Below, one piece after another: positions 18,738 through 27,899 of a DNA stretch of 64,000 nucleotides; within the stretch, counting starts at the first letter, position 1; each line of letters begins with the position of its first letter. The stretch lies in the NCBI RefSeq assembly GCF_003865075.1, contig NZ_BHWB01000001.1:620001-684000 (forward strand). Direction: 5' to 3'. The notes under the pieces were generated by a model. It searched no databases, had not been told where the DNA came from, and worked only from the letters and a program-made list of their open reading frames with translations. Both the position numbers and the translations under genes were made by a program. Source of the stretch: Bacteroides faecalis. GTDB lineage: Bacteria > Bacteroidota > Bacteroidia > Bacteroidales > Bacteroidaceae.

Positions 18738-18856
18738 AACGAGTTATTCAAATTAATTGTTTTGTAGCTTTTACTTTTGTTATAAAACTACCATGCTATA
18801 CGACGTCAGACATACAGAATCCGATAGCTTAATGGCTTATTTACAACAGCCAAAAA

Positions 18857-18904
18857 TGAACTGCACCCTAAAAGTTAGACAAGAAACTTTTAGGATGCAG
18901 TTCA
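18857..18904. repeat. 20-base inverted repeat resembling IS3-type ends; possible terminator
   Basis: Arms 18857-18876 and 18885-18904 match at 19 of 20 positions with an 8-base loop. The arm begins TGAACTGCACCC and reads on into AAAAGTTAGAC. The wording resembles terminal inverted repeats of IS3-family elements, but no transposase is nearby. It lies 88 bases past the stop of the outer-membrane barrel gene and could form its transcription-stop hairpin. Confidence 0.65.
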
Positions 18905-18991
18905 CGATATTGTAACAAGGGCATTTCCTTCTTTAGAAATTTCTGAAACCTGAGTTTTATAGTATTTCTTTGTATCAGCTTTCAATATTGA

Positions 18992-20680
18992 TTAGAAGCT
19001 GAAACTCAATCCACCAATGAAATTAAATCCTTCTGTAGGATAACCAAGGTAGTATTGATACTTCTTATTCATCAGGTTATTGATTCGTGCATAAACAGAA
19101 ACTCCTTTGAATACATTATAGCTAGCTCCTGCATAAAGGTCACTGACCGCAGAAAGTGTTCCTAACTCTTTAACATCTTCGCGGCCGATATAATCATAAC
19201 CGATATTGATACTCAATTCTTTCACTGGTTTGAAAGTCGCGTTGAAGTTAAATTCACATGCTGGTTTCAGCAATAGAGCATAATCTTCTTTAGTATCCCA
19301 GTTACGATAAGTACCCGATGCGGATAACGCAACGATGTCTTTATACTCATAGCTGATCTTCATTCCAGCGTAAAAGTTATGAGAATTAGTCATAGCCATG
19401 TTTAGGAACTGATAAGGCATTGGCTCACTGTCCGGACCTACATTATTATCTACTTCTTCACTCACTTGGTACAAATCATCTTTCAAATCCTGATAGCCAC
19501 CATACAAATTAAACCATAACCCTGGATAAGGACTTGCTTTGAAACCTAAAGAGGCATTGAACTGTTCGTAAGTATCCTGAATTGCATTCACAGGAAGTGC
19601 GTATGGACAAAGTATTTCCAATCTCCGGAAGTCATTAACCAGTTTACCTCCGGTAGCTTGGGCATAAAGCACATAGCTCTCAGAGAAGATATATTGGGCA
19701 ACTACATCAGGAGAAACGCGAAGAGTCTTTCCGCTACCAAAAGAGAAGTCTACATTAGCTCCAATACGTAAGTTCCAATTGTCACTGTGAAGTTTATAGT
19801 AAGGATTCAGGTCTAACGTAGTGCGGTCTTTATAAACAGGTATCTCGTTCAACTTAAGATCTTTGTTGTAGAAGATATTGCGCATATCCAATCCTATATT
19901 AATGCTTTGTTCATCGCTGATAGCACCACTAACTAATCCTTTCGTGCGGATCTGAGTTTCTCCCAATGTCTCGTTGAAGAACATAAGATTGTTATTCTGA
20001 CGATTATACATCATGAAGTTAGTTTCAGCTTTGAACTGTACCGGATAAGTTTCATCGGTCGATTTTACACCTAAATGAAAATCAGCTTCCGTAAATTTCT
20101 GCTTGCCCGGTTCATTGGGAGCAAGGTTGAAGTTGCTGAGTCCGAAGTTTGCAGCGATGTTAAGATCAACATTGTTGAATTGATGGGTATAGTCCATGTT
20201 GGCACGTGTACGATAATAGTACGCTTTCCATTTCTCTTCTTGCGTTGGTATGGTTAGTTTGCCGTCCATCCCATCCATCTGGAAACGTAGATTCAGTTTA
20301 TCTTTGTCTGAAATCTTAAATAAGTAATTGGCAAGTACATCCAGATTACCGTAATTACCATATCCGGCACGTACATATCCGAGTTTACTGCCGGGCTGGA
20401 TTTCCGTTCCGGTGTAAGGACGCATCAAATCTGCCGGGATAGAACTTGCCGGCAGGAATCCGATTGCATATTCCACCTCTTTTTTAGAGATGGTCGGTTC
20501 TTCTACTTTGGGAAGGACGTTTACTTTGGAAGCGTCCATGATATCTGGATTATATTCTTGTTCTACAACTACAGTACGGTTCATAGTTGTATCTTTGGGC
20601 TGAGTATTCTGGGCTTGGAGTTCGAATGGTATTAAAGCTGCTAGAGTAAGTCCTCCTGCTATATAAAGAGATCGTTTCAT
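18992..20680 (-). CDS. Outer-membrane beta-barrel protein, TonB-dependent-receptor-like, without plug
   Basis: About 562 residues from MKRSLYIAGGLTL, chosen because it starts a signal peptide; the longer in-frame form overlaps the upstream gene's end. After a short periplasmic segment (EQEYNPDIMDASKVNVLP) the chain is amphipathic strands with TonB-receptor-type barrel strands and the C-terminal signature NNLMNKKYQYYLGYPTEGFNFIGGLSFSF ending in Phe. No plug domain or SusC signature is seen. It starts 14 bases after the stop of the giant TPR gene, so the two form an operon and probably an envelope complex. Substrate unknown. Confidence 0.75.
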   Translation of the reverse strand: MKRSLYIAGGLTLAALIPFELQAQNTQPKDTTMNRTVVVEQEYNPDIMDASKVNVLPKVEEPTISKKEVEYAIGFLPASSIPADLMRPYTGTEIQPGSKLGYVRAGYGNYGNLDVLANYLFKISDKDKLNLRFQMDGMDGKLTIPTQEEKWKAYYYRTRANMDYTHQFNNVDLNIAANFGLSNFNLAPNEPGKQKFTEADFHLGVKSTDETYPVQFKAETNFMMYNRQNNNLMFFNETLGETQIRTKGLVSGAISDEQSINIGLDMRNIFYNKDLKLNEIPVYKDRTTLDLNPYYKLHSDNWNLRIGANVDFSFGSGKTLRVSPDVVAQYIFSESYVLYAQATGGKLVNDFRRLEILCPYALPVNAIQDTYEQFNASLGFKASPYPGLWFNLYGGYQDLKDDLYQVSEEVDNNVGPDSEPMPYQFLNMAMTNSHNFYAGMKISYEYKDIVALSASGTYRNWDTKEDYALLLKPACEFNFNATFKPVKELSINIGYDYIGREDVKELGTLSAVSDLYAGASYNVFKGVSVYARINNLMNKKYQYYLGYPTEGFNFIGGLSFSF

Positions 20681-20693
20681 ATTCTTCAATCTT

Positions 20694-23600
20694 TTATTTA
20701 TTAAGTTTCTGTAGTCTGCTTTCAATCATGCTCTCGATATCGTCATCGCCTTTATAATTCTGTTGTAAACTCAACAGATATTGGCGTGCATCTAGGTCTT
20801 TGCCCATAGCAACGTATACATCCGATAAAAGGACGAAACTACGTGCCAGCCAATAGGCGTGAGGCGTACTTTGTTCGATATAGCCGAGAAGTTCTTTTTC
20901 TGCTGCAGTATATTGATGGGTATCATAAAGTGATTGTGCAACCAAATATTTTGCTTCGGCACCATAAAGATTACGAGTATCCTTGGCTAATTCACGCAAA
21001 TCGGCCAATGCTTTCATATCCGCTTTCTGCTTCAAATATGCTTTGCCACGATAATAAAGAGCCTCGTTTTTCAGTTCCGGGCTTAGTTTGGCTTCTGCCA
21101 ACAGATTCGTAGCCGCCTGAATCGTTTCCACATCATCTCTCAAAGCATATGCACAACGTAAAATACCAGTCTCAGCGAGCTGACGACGTTCTATATTACT
21201 TGCCTTTTCTTTCAACATCTTGTAACTAGCCAGGGCCTCCTCCATCTGGAGTTTATTGAACTGCACTTCTGCACGCATTACCAATGCTTCTTCAGCATAC
21301 GGATTATTAGGATATTCAAGCAGCTTGCCGGAATGTTCCAAAACCATATCATAATTCTTTTGCTCATTCCAGATCAGACAGAGATAGTAATGAGCATTCA
21401 GACTAAAGGCTCCTTCCGGGAAAGTTTGCAAATATTTCTCGAAACTGCTTTTTGCTTCCTCTGCCCGTCCTTTCATATAAATCTTTTCCGCAGCAACGTA
21501 AGTCAGAGAGTCCTGTTCGTTGGTATCGAAACGAATGTTACCAGGCATTGCATTGGCCAAAGCTGAGAACTCGTCGATACGGTTCATATCAACATAAATA
21601 GATTTCAAGTCAAGCATAGCAAGGCGTGCTTCTTCACTACCCGGATATTTCTCAACTACTTGTTTGTAGGCCGGGATTGCCTGATTGAAGTCTCCGTTCT
21701 GGTAATATAACAAGCCAATTTCTGCTGCCGCTTTTCTGCTGACAGGGCTTTCGGGATATCTATTTAATAATTCTTTGAAAGAGGTAATTGCCTGAGCATT
21801 GTTCTCCATAAACACATAGGAACGTCCTTTCTCATAAAAAGCATTCACTGCATAAGGTGAAGACGGGTACTTACCGATCAGACGATTTAAAAGAGTGATC
21901 TTGCCACTGTAGTCTTTCTGCAAACCGGAAACGAGAGCGAGTTGATAGAAAGAATAATCTCCGGAAGGAGAATTCAGTTGCTCTGCTTGTGAATAATAAC
22001 GTTTAGCCTCTTCAAAGTCGCGTATATTCAAATGGCAGTCACCGATACGATTGTACGCATCTGCCAGAGCTGTAGTGTTTTCACCTTTTTCCAGCTGAAT
22101 GTATTTCTGGAAATAATTGCTCGCTTGAGTATAGTCTTTCCGGTGGAAAGCGATGTAACCCAGGTTATAGTTGGCGAGCGCATACATTTCATTATTAGGT
22201 TGTGACGTCAGTTGCAGATAGGCGTTAAAGTCACGCGCTGCTTCAGTCATCCGATTCAGGCGATAATAGGATTCTCCGCACCAATAATAAGCGTCTGCTT
22301 TAGTTTGACGGTTGTATTGACCAAGATTGATTGATTGGTTCAGGTAGCTGAGGGCTTGTTCAAAGTTTGCATTAGCAAAGGCCTGTGTACCCAGTTGGAA
22401 CAAAATCTTCTGTTTAGCTTCTAATATTTGTGTACTTGGATGTGCGATACGGTCGATAGATTTTAATGCAGCGTCATAGCTTCGGGTAGTCATATAGACT
22501 TCCACCAGATAACTGCTCACCTTTTCAGCATATGGTGATGTTGGGAACTCGTTCAGGAATTTCTCAAATGCAGTAACTGATTCGCCGAAAGCAGAGAAAG
22601 AGGTTTCGTGCAGACAAAGAGCATAATTGTAAGCTGCTAGTTCTTTTACCTGAATATCCGCATCAGAAGCAGCTGCCTGTTCGAAAGCCATACGGGCTTT
22701 GTTTTTTTCTGCTAATTGTAAGTAGGCAAGGCCCATATGCAGATTGGCATTTTGCGTCAGGGCATCGTTGGTGGTAGTTACTTTGCCTAGCGTTTCCACA
22801 GCTTTGGTATAGACTTTCGTTTGATAATAAGAGAGTCCTAACATATAAAGCGCATCACGTCGTGGAGCTGATTGATCTCTATCCAGATAATTATTGAATG
22901 CTTCTACTGCCTGTTGATATTGTCCGAAATGATAGTAAGCGTCTCCTAAAATGCGATACATTTCAGCAGCGTATTCGTTATTCGGATAAGCTGACAAATA
23001 GTTTTGTGCTACGATCTGTGCCTTATCATAGTTCTTTTTGATTGCATAAATTTCTGCAATATAATAAGGTACTAATGCTTTGTACTTCGGATCATCCTGC
23101 AAAGGGAGGAAGTCCTTTAATGCTTCATCGTAACGCCTTTGTGAATACCGGATATAAGCCAGATAATAACTGCAATCTTTTGCATATTTAGGACTGCTGG
23201 CACGTAAAGTTTCAAACCATATAGCTGCTTCCTTCAGATTATCCGTTTTCAGGTAACAAGTTGCCAACTGATAGGTACAATCATCACGTTCTGCATTGCT
23301 CAATAAATCAAGTCGTGCCGAGTTGAAAAGGGCCAAAGCTTCGTCATACTTTCCTTCATAAAAGTAGCAGGAAGCTATAAGCGCATAAATCCGGTTGGCA
23401 TGTGGCGTATCAGGATAATGATCAAGATATCCACGCAACAGTTCGATACGGTTTTTGTCTTTCAGCTCATAGGCAGAGCTTACCAGCATATATTCAGCTT
23501 CTTGACGAAGGCTGGCTACTGTTTTTTGTTTTACGAAAGCTTTTAAGGCAGGTACGGCTGCCGCATAATTCTTTTCAAGGAAAAGCTCTTTTCCTTCTTT

Positions 23601-23705
23601 GTAAAGGTTGTCGGAAGAAGTAATCTGTTCACTCGTCTGAGCCAATCCTATGATTGGTGTGCAGCAGATGGCTGTACAAATAAGTCTGGTAATTTCTTTT
23701 TTCAT
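20694..23705 (-). CDS. Large periplasmic tetratricopeptide-repeat protein
   Basis: About 1003 residues from MKKEITRLICTAICC (signal peptide cut after GLAQ); the ATG at 23705 is better than an upstream in-frame start. Nearly the whole chain is TPR units of 34-36 residues, for example LGDAYYHFGQYQQAVEAFNNYL and IGLLYYQNGDFNQAIPAYKQVV, at least 20 in number, so it is a long solenoid for protein contacts, like YbgF/BamD-type scaffolds. It precedes and nearly touches the outer-membrane barrel gene; a joint role in barrel assembly or import is inferred. Confidence 0.82.
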   Translation of the reverse strand: MKKEITRLICTAICCTPIIGLAQTSEQITSSDNLYKEGKELFLEKNYAAAVPALKAFVKQKTVASLRQEAEYMLVSSAYELKDKNRIELLRGYLDHYPDTPHANRIYALIASCYFYEGKYDEALALFNSARLDLLSNAERDDCTYQLATCYLKTDNLKEAAIWFETLRASSPKYAKDCSYYLAYIRYSQRRYDEALKDFLPLQDDPKYKALVPYYIAEIYAIKKNYDKAQIVAQNYLSAYPNNEYAAEMYRILGDAYYHFGQYQQAVEAFNNYLDRDQSAPRRDALYMLGLSYYQTKVYTKAVETLGKVTTTNDALTQNANLHMGLAYLQLAEKNKARMAFEQAAASDADIQVKELAAYNYALCLHETSFSAFGESVTAFEKFLNEFPTSPYAEKVSSYLVEVYMTTRSYDAALKSIDRIAHPSTQILEAKQKILFQLGTQAFANANFEQALSYLNQSINLGQYNRQTKADAYYWCGESYYRLNRMTEAARDFNAYLQLTSQPNNEMYALANYNLGYIAFHRKDYTQASNYFQKYIQLEKGENTTALADAYNRIGDCHLNIRDFEEAKRYYSQAEQLNSPSGDYSFYQLALVSGLQKDYSGKITLLNRLIGKYPSSPYAVNAFYEKGRSYVFMENNAQAITSFKELLNRYPESPVSRKAAAEIGLLYYQNGDFNQAIPAYKQVVEKYPGSEEARLAMLDLKSIYVDMNRIDEFSALANAMPGNIRFDTNEQDSLTYVAAEKIYMKGRAEEAKSSFEKYLQTFPEGAFSLNAHYYLCLIWNEQKNYDMVLEHSGKLLEYPNNPYAEEALVMRAEVQFNKLQMEEALASYKMLKEKASNIERRQLAETGILRCAYALRDDVETIQAATNLLAEAKLSPELKNEALYYRGKAYLKQKADMKALADLRELAKDTRNLYGAEAKYLVAQSLYDTHQYTAAEKELLGYIEQSTPHAYWLARSFVLLSDVYVAMGKDLDARQYLLSLQQNYKGDDDIESMIESRLQKLNK

Positions 23706-23805
23706 AATTGGGTATTTATGCAAAGGTGCCATAATAATCATTAAACAAATGACGGTCACAAAGATAATGATAAAAATAAAATATGCCTGTATTTTAATGC
23801 TTTAT

Positions 23806-24327
23806 CTATATTGATAAGAACTTTTTAAGCCCCTGACGGATAGAATCCAGTCCGAATTCCTCCGGATTGATCTTAGACAAAGGTACAAAAAAAGAGTCGG
23901 ATACATCATCCATTGCAGAGAAGTATTCCGTATTTTCTACGGTGCAACGGAAAAACATATCCAAGGTGTGAACCGGGAAACCGGAATAAATATAGATGTT
24001 GGGCAGTGAAAATAGGTAAGTGGCTTCTTTTACTTTCAGGTTTGTTTCTTCCAAAACTTCTCGGGCAACGCCTTCTTCACCTGTTTCATTCATATCAATA
24101 AAACCACCCGGAAGATCCAGAGTTCCTTTCGCCGGCTCTTTGGCACGACGGCAGACCAATAACTCGTTATTATCATTCAGAATAAGTGCTACTGTCGCCG
24201 ATGAGGGATTGAAATAGTAGACGAAGCCACAATCGACACATTTTTTCGATTTCTCATTGTGAATCTCAAAATGAGAAGAACCACATTCCGGGCAATATAG
24301 GAATTGTGAAAGAGGATGTTTCATCAT
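23806..24327 (-). CDS. Nudix hydrolase with N-terminal zinc ribbon
   Basis: 173 residues. Residues 12-35 form a zinc ribbon (CPECG ... CVDCG). The Nudix box begins GGFIDMNETGEEGVA and continues REVLEET, matching Gx5Ex7REUxEExGU with all catalytic Glu residues. The layout (ribbon plus Nudix) is that of NudC-like or NUDT12-like hydrolases acting on NADH, ADP-ribose or similar nucleotide diphosphates, but the NADH-specificity motif after the box is not evident, so substrate is open. Monocistronic. Confidence 0.88.
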   Translation of the reverse strand: MMKHPLSQFLYCPECGSSHFEIHNEKSKKCVDCGFVYYFNPSSATVALILNDNNELLVCRRAKEPAKGTLDLPGGFIDMNETGEEGVAREVLEETNLKVKEATYLFSLPNIYIYSGFPVHTLDMFFRCTVENTEYFSAMDDVSDSFFVPLSKINPEEFGLDSIRQGLKKFLSI

Positions 24328-24538
24328 TGTCTAAATAGTTTCTTGTATTAAGCCAACAAAAATACGCAGAATTAGTTATTAATGGGCATCACTTATATAA
24401 CTTTAGTAAATGAAGTATGAAATGAACCGAATTTTGTTACATAGATAAGTATTCCCAGACGTATATTCCATCTTAATCATTCTGTCTTTACTAATTAGTT
24501 TCATCTATCAGTGCATAGATTTATTCGATTGGACTTTT

Positions 24539-24571
24539 TTTGCAAAAGCCCCCTTGCTACCTTTATCTTTG
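24539..24571 (+). promoter_or_regulatory. Promoter of ahpC
   Basis: TTTG at 24539-24542 and TATCTTTG at 24564-24571, spaced 21 bases, match the Bacteroides -33/-7 consensus. The leader to the ahpC ATG is about 70 bases. The rest of 24328-24648 (321 bases) holds no gene that I can see. OxyR control is known for ahpCF in Bacteroides but I could not identify its site. Confidence 0.75.
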
Positions 24572-24648
24572 TATCAGAAACGAAAAACAAAAAATCGTTT
24601 TTACTGTTATAAGTCAATCAATTAAAAACAATAAAAAATAAAAAGATT

Positions 24649-25215
24649 ATGGAACCAATTTTAAATTCTCAACTTCCTGAATTCAGTGTTCAGGCATTCC
24701 ACAATGGAGCTTTCAAAACTATAACTAACAACGACCTGAAAGGAAAATGGGCGATTCTATTCTTTTACCCTGCCGACTTTACTTTCGTATGTCCGACAGA
24801 GTTGGTAGATATGGCTGAGAAATATGACCAGTTCAAGGAGATGGGAGTCGAAATTTATTCGGTAAGTACTGATTCACATTTTGTGCATAAAGCTTGGCAT
24901 GATACTTCTGACAGTATCCGCAAGATTCAGTATCCGATGTTGGCAGATCCGACTGCTGCTTTGAGTCGTGCATTAGGAGTTTATATCGAAGAGGAAGGAA
25001 TGGCCTATCGTGGTACGTTCGTAGTAAATCCGGAAGGAAAGATAAAAGTCGTTGAACTGAATGATAATAACATTGGTCGTGATGCCAGCGAATTACTTCG
25101 TAAGGTAGAAGCTGCTCAGTTTGTAGCAACTCACGACGGAGAAGTTTGTCCGGCTAAATGGAAGAAGGGGGAATCAACCCTGAAACCAAGTATTGATTTG
25201 GTAGGTAAGATTTGA
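24649..25215 (+). CDS. ahpC: Alkyl hydroperoxide reductase subunit C (2-Cys peroxiredoxin)
   Basis: 188 residues, the usual length for AhpC. Peroxidatic Cys48 lies in FTFVCPTELVD and resolving Cys167 in GEVCPAKW; the AhpC C-terminal tail is complete. It reduces H2O2 and organic hydroperoxides in the cytoplasm and is recycled by AhpF, encoded 83 bases downstream. A hairpin between the two genes probably lets ahpC be expressed in excess. Preceded by a strong-looking promoter. Confidence 0.98.
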   Translation: MEPILNSQLPEFSVQAFHNGAFKTITNNDLKGKWAILFFYPADFTFVCPTELVDMAEKYDQFKEMGVEIYSVSTDSHFVHKAWHDTSDSIRKIQYPMLADPTAALSRALGVYIEEEGMAYRGTFVVNPEGKIKVVELNDNNIGRDASELLRKVEAAQFVATHDGEVCPAKWKKGESTLKPSIDLVGKI

Positions 25216-25237
25216 TAAACTACCTTGAATGTATACG

Positions 25238-25274
25238 AAAGGCCGGTAACGGGAAACGCTGCCGGCCTTTCTTT
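25238..25274 (+). terminator. Intercistronic hairpin between ahpC and ahpF
   Basis: Arms AAAGGCCGG (25238-25246) and CCGGCCTTT (25262-25270) pair perfectly and are followed by CTTTT. It looks like a rho-independent terminator, and ahpF has no clear promoter after it, so partial read-through is inferred. Confidence 0.75.
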
Positions 25275-25298
25275 TAAAAAAATGAAAGGAGAGAGAAT

Positions 25299-26849
25299 AT
25301 GTTAGATTTAACATTAAAAGAACAATTAAAAGGTATTTTCGCCGCATTGGAAGCGGACTTTACCTTTGATATAAATGTATCGTCGCAACACGAAAACCGG
25401 AATGAACTCCTGGAACTTTTGGAGGATGTAGCTGCTTGTTCCGATCACCTGACGTGTACTGTGAATGAAGGGGACGGATTGGAGTTTACGATCTTAAAGA
25501 ACGGTACCCGTACAGGTATTACTTTTAGAGGTATTCCTAATGGACACGAATTTACTTCTGTGCTACTTGCTATTCTGAATCTGGATGGTAAAGGCAAGAA
25601 TTTCCCAGATGAAGGTGTATGTAATCGCGTAAAAGCTTTGAAGGGACCCATCCACCTGACTACTTATGTATCGCTGACTTGTACCAACTGTCCGGATGTA
25701 GTACAGGCATTGAATGCTATGACTACGCTAAATCCGTCCATTTCACATGAGATGGTAGATGGCGCGTTGAATCAGGAAGAAGTAGAGGCATTGAAGATAC
25801 AAGGAGTACCTTCAGTCTTTGCGGACGGAAAACTGATTCACGTTGGACGTGGAGAGTTTGGAGAGTTATTGGCGAAACTTGAAGAACAGTATGGAATTGA
25901 TGAGGCTTCACTTTCAACGGAAGAGAAACAATACGATGTGATTGTAGCTGGAGGAGGACCTGCGGGAGTTTCCGCAGCTATCTATTCTGCTCGCAAAGGA
26001 TTGAAAGTTGCGATTGTTGCAGAGCGCGTAGGTGGACAGGTAAAAGAAACAGTAGGCATAGAGAATTTAATTTCTGTTCCGGAAACTACTGGAAGTGAAT
26101 TGGCTGATAACCTGAAAACTCATTTGTTGCGTTATCCGGTAGATCTGCTGGAGCATCGGAAGATTGAGAAAGTGGAGCTTGTGGGAAAAGGGAAACAAGT
26201 AACCACTTCTGTAGGCGAGAAACTGACTACTCCGGCATTGATTATTGCTACCGGAGCAAGCTGGAGAAAACTGAATGTTCTGGGCGAAACGGAATATATA
26301 GGAAGAGGTGTTGCTTTTTGTCCTCATTGTGACGGTCCTTTCTATGCAGGTAAACATGTGGCGGTTGTTGGTGGTGGAAACTCAGGTGTGGAAGCAGCTA
26401 TTGATTTGGCTGGTATTTGTTCCAGAGTTACCGTATTCGAGTTTATGGATGAGTTGAAAGCTGACCAAGTTCTTCAGGAAAAACTCAGAAGCTTACCGAA
26501 TGTAGAAGTGTTTGTAAGTTCTCAGACTACTGAAGTAATCGGCAATGGTGATAAGATGACTGCGTTACGTGTAAAGGACCGAAAGACGGAGGAAGAACGG
26601 TTGGTGGAGTTGGATGGGGTATTCGTACAAATTGGATTGACTGCGAATAGTGGAGTTTTTCGCGAACTGGTGGAGAGTAATCGTATGGGCGAGATCGTGA
26701 TTGATGCTTTTTGCCGTACCAATGTTCCGGGAATTTATGCAGCCGGTGATGTTTCTACAGTGCCCTATAAACAAATTATTATCTCTATGGGCGAAGGCGC
26801 AAAAGCTGCACTTTCTGCCTTTGATGATCGAGTCAGGGGAAATATCTGA
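25299..26849 (+). CDS. ahpF: Alkyl hydroperoxide reductase subunit F
   Basis: 516 residues, full family length. N-terminal double thioredoxin-like domain (1-200) with redox pair CTNC at about 128-131; FAD-binding [10 protein letters not shown] at about 217; thioredoxin-reductase-type active site CPHCDGP at about 341; NAD(P)H-binding [10 protein letters not shown] after it; C-terminal FAD motif [15 protein letters not shown]. It passes electrons from NADH through FAD and the disulfides to AhpC. The start ATG has a purine-rich ribosome site (GGAGAGAG). Confidence 0.98.
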   Translation: MLDLTLKEQLKGIFAALEADFTFDINVSSQHENRNELLELLEDVAACSDHLTCTVNEGDGLEFTILKNGTRTGITFRGIPNGHEFTSVLLAILNLDGKGKNFPDEGVCNRVKALKGPIHLTTYVSLTCTNCPDVVQALNAMTTLNPSISHEMVDGALNQEEVEALKIQGVPSVFADGKLIHVGRGEFGELLAKLEEQYGIDEASLSTEEKQYDVIVAGGGPAGVSAAIYSARKGLKVAIVAERVGGQVKETVGIENLISVPETTGSELADNLKTHLLRYPVDLLEHRKIEKVELVGKGKQVTTSVGEKLTTPALIIATGASWRKLNVLGETEYIGRGVAFCPHCDGPFYAGKHVAVVGGGNSGVEAAIDLAGICSRVTVFEFMDELKADQVLQEKLRSLPNVEVFVSSQTTEVIGNGDKMTALRVKDRKTEEERLVELDGVFVQIGLTANSGVFRELVESNRMGEIVIDAFCRTNVPGIYAAGDVSTVPYKQIIISMGEGAKAALSAFDDRVRGNI

Positions 26850-26870
26850 TGAATATAGAAAGTTGATAAT

Positions 26871-26910
26871 AAAAGCTATAAAGGTATGATCACATATCTT
26901 TGTAGCTTTT
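26871..26910 (+). terminator. Terminator after ahpF
   Basis: AAAAGCTATAAAGG at the left pairs with CTTTGTAGCTTTT at the right, followed by a T-rich stretch. Confidence 0.7.
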
Positions 26911-26961
26911 TGTTTTTTCCTTATCTTTGAGAATTCTAATAATTATAATCTATTGAAAAAC

Positions 26962-27708
26962 ATGAAAAGTATCTTTTTATTGATTCTTATGAGTCTCTTT
27001 ATCCTTCCGGTGCAAGCCCAGCATACATTGAAGCTGATGAGTTATAACATTAGAAATGGGAATGGCATGGATAATGTATGCAATTACCAACGAATAGCAG
27101 ATGTAATTAATAAAGCTGCCCCTGATATTGTAGCTGTGCAGGAATTGGACAGTATGACAAATCGGAGTGGGAAGAAATATGTATTGGGTGAACTTGCTAC
27201 ACTTACCGGGATGAATGCATATTATGCTCCGGCTATTAAACATGATGGAGGCAAATATGGCATCGGAATACTGTCTAAACAAGTTCCGGTTCGTTTGAAA
27301 ACGATGGCTTTGCCGGGAAGGGAAGAAGCGCGTATGTTGGTGATGGCAGAATTTAATGATTATATTTACTGTTGTACTCATATGTCTTTAACGGAAGAAG
27401 ATCGTATAAAGTCATTGCAGATACTAAAAGAGTTTGTTTCTTATTGTAAGAAGCCTTTGTTTCTGGCGGGTGATATGAATGATCAACCGGACTCCGAATT
27501 CATCAAAGAACTGCAAAAAGAATTCCAGATTATATCCAATCCTAAGCAATTAACTTTTCCTGCTTCTAAACCTAAAGTGACTATAGACTATATTGTGAGC
27601 TTAAAACGTAATATGAACGGATTTACTGTAAAATCTACAGAAATAGTGAATGAGCCGGTGGCATCTGATCATCGTCCGGTGATTGTAGAATTACGTATGG
27701 GTAAATAG
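26962..27708 (+). CDS. Secreted endonuclease/exonuclease/phosphatase (EEP) family hydrolase
   Basis: 248 residues from ATG at 26962; a TTG codon three codons upstream is a less likely start. Signal peptide ends near VQAQ. EEP motifs: MSYNIRNGNG, IVAVQELD (catalytic Glu), LAGDMNDQPDSE, TIDYIVS and terminal SDHRPVIVEL (catalytic Asp-His). These metal-dependent enzymes cut phosphodiesters or phosphomonoesters; secretion argues against DNA repair and for nutrient nucleic acid, sphingomyelin or phosphoinositide breakdown. It converges on the salvage cluster, a possibly meaningful neighbour. Confidence 0.88.
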   Translation: MKSIFLLILMSLFILPVQAQHTLKLMSYNIRNGNGMDNVCNYQRIADVINKAAPDIVAVQELDSMTNRSGKKYVLGELATLTGMNAYYAPAIKHDGGKYGIGILSKQVPVRLKTMALPGREEARMLVMAEFNDYIYCCTHMSLTEEDRIKSLQILKEFVSYCKKPLFLAGDMNDQPDSEFIKELQKEFQIISNPKQLTFPASKPKVTIDYIVSLKRNMNGFTVKSTEIVNEPVASDHRPVIVELRMGK

Positions 27709-27838
27709 GCTCTTATGCGATTCTGTTGTGGGTCATGTTATATCAATTGCTATTTAGCTATGAGGTGTAAATTAGTTGGTATTGACGGATATGCTAGTCA
27801 TCATTATTGAATGGTTTCGTAAGAAATGGAAATATGTA

Positions 27839-27878
27839 AAAAAGAGACTCTTCAGTAAAAATGAAGTAGTCTCTTTTT
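27839..27878. terminator. Bidirectional terminator between convergent genes
   Basis: AAAAAGAGACT-CTTCA pairs with TGAAG-T-AGTCTCTTTTT around a short A-rich loop. It has T-runs on both strands and serves the EEP gene and the salvage operon. Confidence 0.85.
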
Positions 27879-27899
27879 ATTGGAATATTCTATTATTAT

